Source of the DNA: Muricea muricata
Taxonomy: Eukaryota; Cnidaria; Anthozoa; Malacalcyonacea; Plexauridae
Length of the DNA stretch: 64,000 bases
Assembly: GCA_963855995.1 (NCBI GenBank)
Contig: OY979719.1
Coordinates: 16,401,312-16,465,311, forward strand
Direction: 5' to 3'
Shown here: piece after piece, positions 59,201-64,000 of the stretch
How the letters are laid out: every line of letters starts with the position of its first letter
How positions within the stretch are numbered: the stretch's first letter is position 1
The notes under the pieces: model-generated
The model's input: only the letters and a program-made list of their open reading frames with translations
What the model was told of the DNA's origin: nothing
Database searches by the model: none
Position numbers and translations under genes: made by a program

Positions 59201-59464
59201 ACTTTACAGTACAATCTCTCACAACCCACGAGTACTATATCCATAGAGACGAGCAATTCGTTTATCCTTCAACAAAAAGTATAACTCAATGTACAAAAAT
59301 GTTGACCATCAAAATATATTATGACGTTATATTATCTTTCCTTAATACGTACAATGCCTATTTCATCGTTGTATCTGTAGTATTTTAATATTTTAGTTAC
59401 ACTGACGATAAAACAACTTGCAATGTTAGTCAATAGCCGACCAATGTTCAATACTTTAATCGGT
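56289..59464. other. Intergenic, AT-rich
   Basis: Contains the palindrome at 58,884. The segment 56,540-57,300 has scattered ACTGCGACT / GTGTTTGCGACTCG-like inverted blocks that may be another MITE. No gene recognised. Confidence 0.45.
58884..58990. repeat. 107-bp near-perfect palindrome
   Basis: Arms of 53 bp (starting TAAGAATGTCACATTCTTTT) are complementary around one central base, with no mismatch that I can see. Ends are TA. No coding potential. Probably a minimal palindromic MITE. Confidence 0.92.
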
Positions 59465-59849
59465 TCAATGACCTACATTTTTACGCGTCATTCCAAGCAT
59501 GTGAAGAGCGTGACACAATGTCTGTGGACGAAATGAAGAGCCAGTAGCACTGGTAATGTAGTTAGCTATTTCATGTAGCCGTATCTGAGGTGTTCGAAGA
59601 ATACAATCCATTATGGATGGACTCTTCGTGATCGAATAAACTCGCGCTTCCAGGCCGACCAAGACGATACGGCTTCACATCACCGCTATTAAAAAACGTA
59701 ATCGTCCGGTACACAGTTTTTGGGCAAACAAATAACTGTGATGCTATTTCTTTATACCTCCTTTGATAAAATAGTCTTTGATAAACCATTCTCCAACGCA
59801 AATCATGCGCCGAATAATGTCTCGGCATTGTGTAAAGTATATACTGCAA
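59465..59849 (-). pseudogene. Broken Tc1/mariner-superfamily transposase N-terminal region
   Basis: The frame starting near 59828 (MPRHYSAHDLRWRMVYQRLF) contains a helix-turn-helix (YKEIASQLFVCPKTVYRTI) and the GRPGS linker typical of Tc1/IS630-type DNA-binding domains. The second paired-like helix domain (LHEIANYITSATGSSFRPQT and LCHALHMLGMTRKNV) continues in another frame, so a frameshift lies near 59,640. The DDE catalytic domain is absent. Confidence 0.75.
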
Positions 59850-59879
59850 ACAGGTTTTAATTTTTAGATATATATATAT

Positions 59880-61900
59880 ATATTACATGTATATGGCTGG
59901 GGTTGTTTGAATGCATTTAATTTGCATTCTCAGCAGCTCACGGATCTCTAGTCTAGCAGCTTTGAGATTTCCGGTTTCCTGAACTTAGAGTTCTAATACT
60001 ACACACGTAAAAATCTCACAACTTGTAACAAGTCTGCAGACAAGCCGTCAACAAGATGTGTTCGCACTGCTTGTTCCAAAGTTGTCAACAAGTTGTTCCA
60101 AACTTGTTGACAACTTGTAACAAGCTTGACGAAAATATCAGACTTGTTACAAGGTTGTTCTAACAACTCTGATACAATCCTGTTGTAGCAAGTTTGTTAC
60201 AAGATTGTATATTGATATAATTTCATGATTGTATATCATGCTATATCAGTCTTGTTGGGACAATCATGTAACAGGTCTGATAGTCCCATCAAGCTTGTTA
60301 CAATTTGTCAACAGCTTGTTCCAAACTTGTTCTAACAAATTCGGAACAAGCAGTGCGAATACATCTTGTCAACAACTTGTGAACAGACTTGTCACAACTT
60401 GTTTGCAGGTCTGTAGCAACTTGTGCGTTTTTACCTGTGTACATGCAAGTGTTAGGACGAAACCGTGCATTTTACATGATGATTTCCGTGTTTGGCTTGC
60501 CTACATAACGAGTGCAACCGTATTTAGGTTTTAAATATAGCATTGTGGTATTCACAATAAAGCATGCAACACAATGCATCTTATCATTTTATCGTTATGT
60601 ATGCTCGTTATGTGAACGACATTATTTTGTTGTCGTTTTGAGCGAAGGCTGAATCGTTCTTTACTGTTTTAAAAACTGATTTCCCCGATGGATTTCGATC
60701 TTGAAACGTCTCGTCCAATAGACATTTATGTCATATATGAATTATGAGATTTGCCCACACTCAAAAAGACGAATTTCGAATTCAATTTTGTACAATGCTG
60801 TCCAAACGATAATGTTCGTAAATTTTGCAAGGTTAAGTCTAATCTAAGCGACAATTTAAAGATGAAGTGGGTTTAGTAGAAGTTGATAAATATATGTCGA
60901 GTCGCGAATATTTCAAATATTTAGAAAGAGGTGTCATCGATCCTGTTTTACCTACAGATTCATACGGGGCAAGTTTTCATCGCCCTGTACATATGCCGGT
61001 ACATTATTAATGTAATAAAATTTTAATCCATGCTTACTTACTAGACATTTACGCCAGTTACGGATTTGGAGCAGTAACACATTAACATTGTATTGAGATT
61101 CACATGTAGGTCATACCAAATCATCTATAAAACTTAAAACAACGTATGGTATACTTACTTCAATTTGTTCCCAGTATATTCCGACGTCAGTCCTCGATCA
61201 AAAATTTGGATCTGTTCTATATAGAAATATTTATGTTTGTATCGAGTGTATTATGTACATGTATATGGCTGGGGTTGTTTGAATGCATTTAATTTGCATT
61301 CTCAGCAGCTCACGGATCTCTACTCTAGCAGCTTTGAGATTTCCGGTTTCCTGAACTTAGAATTCATGTGTTGTGGGCTTAAAAGTGTTTGGACGAAATC
61401 ATGAATATTACATGATGGTTTTCCGTGTTTGGCTTGCCTAAAAGTGCAACAGTACTTAGGTTTTGTGTATACAATAAAGCATGAATGACATTATTTTGTT
61501 GTCGTTCCGAGCGAAGGCTGGATCGTATTTTTACTGTTTTAAAAACTGGTTTCCTCGATAGATTTCGATTTTGAAAGGTCTCACTCAATACGGCAATAGA
61601 CCTTTATGTCATATATGAATTATGAGATTTACCCACACTCAGGAAGACGAATTTTGAATTCAGTTTTGTATAATACTGTCCAAGCGACAATGTCAATGTT
61701 CGTAAATTGCGAGACTAAATCTAATCTAAGACTAAGTCAGTAAGTGACAATTTAAAGACAAAGTTGTTTAGTGGAAGTCGATAAATGTTGAATCATGAAT
61801 CGTGACTTTAGAATCATTTTAGCTAAAGGTAGGTGCAAGTCCGTGCAACGACGATATTATGGCTCACACGGGTGAGCGAATATTTGAATATCGATTGCTT
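59880..61900. repeat. Local tandem duplication, about 1 kb units
   Basis: ATGGCTGGGGTTGTTTGAAT ... CCGGTTTCCTGAACTTAGA occurs at 59,890-59,990 and at 61,263-61,362. It is followed in both by GACGAAA, CATGATGRTTTYCGTGTTTGGC, GAGCGAAGGCTG and TAAAAACTG blocks in the same order. Copy 1 is interrupted by the MITE at 60000-60441. Confidence 0.82.
60000..60441. mobile_element. ACTTGTTACAAG-type MITE (family 4)
   Basis: Termini TACACACGTAAAAA and TTTTTACCTGTGTA enclose inverted arrays of CAACTTGTAACAAGT units. It interrupts the first copy of a local duplication: the second copy at 61,255 lacks it. Confidence 0.75.
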
Positions 61901-62347
61901 GATTGAACTAAAATATTTTTAGTCTTGAAACGCAGAAGCAGCGTGCAGCGAATGTTTATAGTAAAATGTCATGAACGATCGCGTTTTGGTTGGAAAACGA
62001 AGCAGATATTTTTACTAGCGATTTAAAACAGAAAATGTTAAACATAAGCTAATGTTGCCAGTGTCGGCAGTGCAATCAAGCACTCGAAAACATCGTTCGC
62101 TGCCCGGCATAAGCAGAATTCAACGCTTTGTCGAGCTCATGCATAATTTCCGAACGAAACCGGTATTCGCTCGAAACGTCGTTTCAGGTATAATATACAG
62201 TAAAAGATCTCATGTTTGACGTAACTGTTACAACAGTGATGGCGTTTTGTAGGAAGCTGGCGATAACAATTCGCGTAAATCAACAAATCAAACTAGATGG
62301 ACAAGTCATGGACATATTCATATTAATCTGACACTACTGAGAACAAC

Positions 62348-62430
62348 GAAAAATTCGTTGTCTCGAGCGGGATTCGAACCCGCATTTTCGGGTTTCTAGA
62401 CCGCCGTTAGTAAGTCTTGACGCTTGTCTT
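62348..62430 (-). repeat. tRNA-like T-arm fragment
   Basis: The minus strand has GCGGGTTCGAATCCCGC, a perfect T-arm and B box, preceded by a possible anticodon region (AAGACTTACTAACGG). No pairing 5' acceptor strand was found, so it is probably tRNA-derived. Confidence 0.4.
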
Positions 62431-62854
62431 TGAGGATGCGCAGTGTTTCGATTCTGTTTCAGAACCATCTTCAGCGGCTCAGGGATATAAAAAACTAGAT
62501 TCTGAGGATGGTTCTAAAATATATGGACATATTGTGGGTGTATTCAAATCTTTTAAAATAATTTAGTAGCAATGCTTGAACTTCCTTTTAGGCCAAGCAT
62601 GATGTTTACGAAAATTATTGAAAGCGGAAATATGATTTCCCTAAAATGTATATAAAATTATCGGCGATATTCGGCAAGATGATTTCTGGATGCGGTATAT
62701 TATGTTTCGACTGCTCGATATTTATATTTTACCTGTTACTTTAGTCTAGAACGTAGTATGTGGGTAAAATCGTACGAGATACCTGTTGCAAAACTTGCAA
62801 TTATACCTAGCGTTACTTTTAATGTTGGTATGAAACTGCCTTCATAGATGGACT

Positions 62855-63171
62855 TACCGATTATTAATTTGTTAGTAGGAAGTGATACACCTGATTTCCA
62901 GTAAGATTGGCGAATCTGAAATAAAAAGTTTTATTCGTGAAGAAGCTAGCTAACCCTGATTTCGTTTGAAAGACTTCAGTCAGATGAATTTCCTCTTGAA
63001 CTTACCTGGCTGAAACTGCTGAATCATTTTGAGCAGTCTTGCGTAGTGACGGTCAACATACCAAAGGAACGATTTGACTGTTGATAGGCTGGCAGAAAGC
63101 CAATCAGATACAGAGATTATAAGTGAATTGGAATGCCAAAAAGCCTTATTTTGATCGATATCTTTAGGCAA
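62855..63171 (-). CDS. Unidentified gene fragment: one strong internal exon and a possible terminal exon
   Basis: A minus-strand exon begins after TTACTCTAG (63172) and ends at a GTAAGTTC donor just after CAGCCAG (about 63006). It codes some 55 residues (LPKDIDQNKAFWHSNSLIIS, then VSDWLSASLSTVKSFLWYV, then a basic amphipathic end DRHYARLLKMIQQFQP). A second segment near 62867-62919 lies between TTTTTATTTCAG and GTAAGTCC. Joined in phase it reads DSPILLEIRCITSY then stop; in phase 0 it stays open to the donor instead, so the joining is uncertain. I do not recognise the protein. The start lies to the right of the window or was not found. Confidence 0.5.
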
Positions 63172-63889
63172 CTAGAGTAATATTTTTCATGTTGCCCCAA
63201 TGAGCTCTATACAATTATACATGGAACGCCCTCTGTTTCAGGCCCAGAAGATATTTCACTTAATGCAGGCCTGAAAGGGCGCTATTGTAGGGTTGAAAAC
63301 AGCGTTTTAAAATGGGTGACTTTTGTGACTTAATGGCGGCCTTCAATCAGGCTTCAAAGATGGCGGCCAAGTTATCGTTCCGGGAATAATTATATAGAGT
63401 TCAGTGTGTTGCCCTTCCTCATGTGTGGAAACTATATTCTTGACATGAGTGTACCTGTATTTTGATATTTGAAGTTAAATTGTTTTCTCAATACATAATA
63501 TGAGAATTATATGGTTCGTAAGTTTTCCGAATTCAATATTAATTGCATTATTATATAATGACGGCTGATTTTCCCTGAGAATTTCTAGTGATTATGCCCT
63601 GGACAATCCTTATAAGGACATTAAATAATTTGATGTATCTACTATTTGTACGCTCACGGTACCAATTTTCATCATCTCTAACATTAAATAAATTAAAAGA
63701 CGTGACTATATATTTGGTTAAAGTTGAAATTCAGAATTTACAATCCAATTTACAATCCAATTGCTAACAAGCTTTGATTACTATCTTGTAATCTTTCTGC
63801 ATGGATTAAAGTGTTTTAGCATAATTTCTTTAGTAAATAATGGTTTTCAAGCATTTTGGTTGGTTGACTGGCTAGTAAACCTGTATATC

Positions 63890-64000
<111 letters not shown>

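Noticed and set aside
62348..62430. Possible functional tRNA gene
   Set aside because: Only the T arm is intact; no matching acceptor or D arm could be built, so it is kept only as a tRNA-like fragment.

Overview
The window is animal nuclear DNA: AT-rich, intron-containing, and crowded with short inverted-repeat transposons, microsatellites and decayed retroelements. Short symmetric exons, Gly-X-Y collagen-like segments in small membrane proteins, a compact OPA3 gene and a TRAF-type RING/zinc-finger gene suggest a cnidarian, probably an anthozoan. That taxonomic call is an inference. All gene models were built by eye from splice signals and reading-frame continuity. No transcript or database evidence was available.

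Positions 1-43,800 hold the main feature: five head-to-tail paralogs (A to E), all on the minus strand. Four are complete by my models (B 403 aa, C 248 aa, D 266 aa, E 391 aa). A runs off the left edge. Each begins with one large exon coding a divergent cytoplasmic tail and a single transmembrane helix (type II topology). That exon always ends in phase 1. Next come short phase-0 exons coding amphipathic, coiled-coil-like segments, and in B and E a collagen-like exon opening GPRG[FY]NG[ST]QG. A final exon carries a small cysteine module I do not recognise: C ... C-x-C ... C-x3-Y-x2-C close to the stop codon. The overall plan resembles trimeric type II stalk receptors (scavenger-receptor-A or ectodysplasin style), but the terminal module differs. 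A rapidly diversifying surface-receptor or recognition cluster is a reasonable hypothesis.

Positions 43,800-64,000 hold decayed LINE pieces, an OPA3 gene (two exons, minus), a possible plus-strand promoter with a tiny first coding exon, a TRAF6-like RING plus zinc-finger gene (minus), a broken Tc1/mariner-like transposase, a local duplication, and one strong but unidentified exon at 62,980-63,171.

Introns and intergenic DNA are filled with mobile elements. These include several hAT-type MITEs with intact 8-bp target duplications, TTAA-flanked piggyBac-like elements, and a 4.2-kb foldback whose left arm is interrupted by a piggyBac-like element while the mirror arm keeps the empty TTAA site. 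There is also a 107-bp near-perfect palindrome, and a repeated CTGATGA ... GTCGAAACG motif that resembles a hammerhead-ribozyme core.
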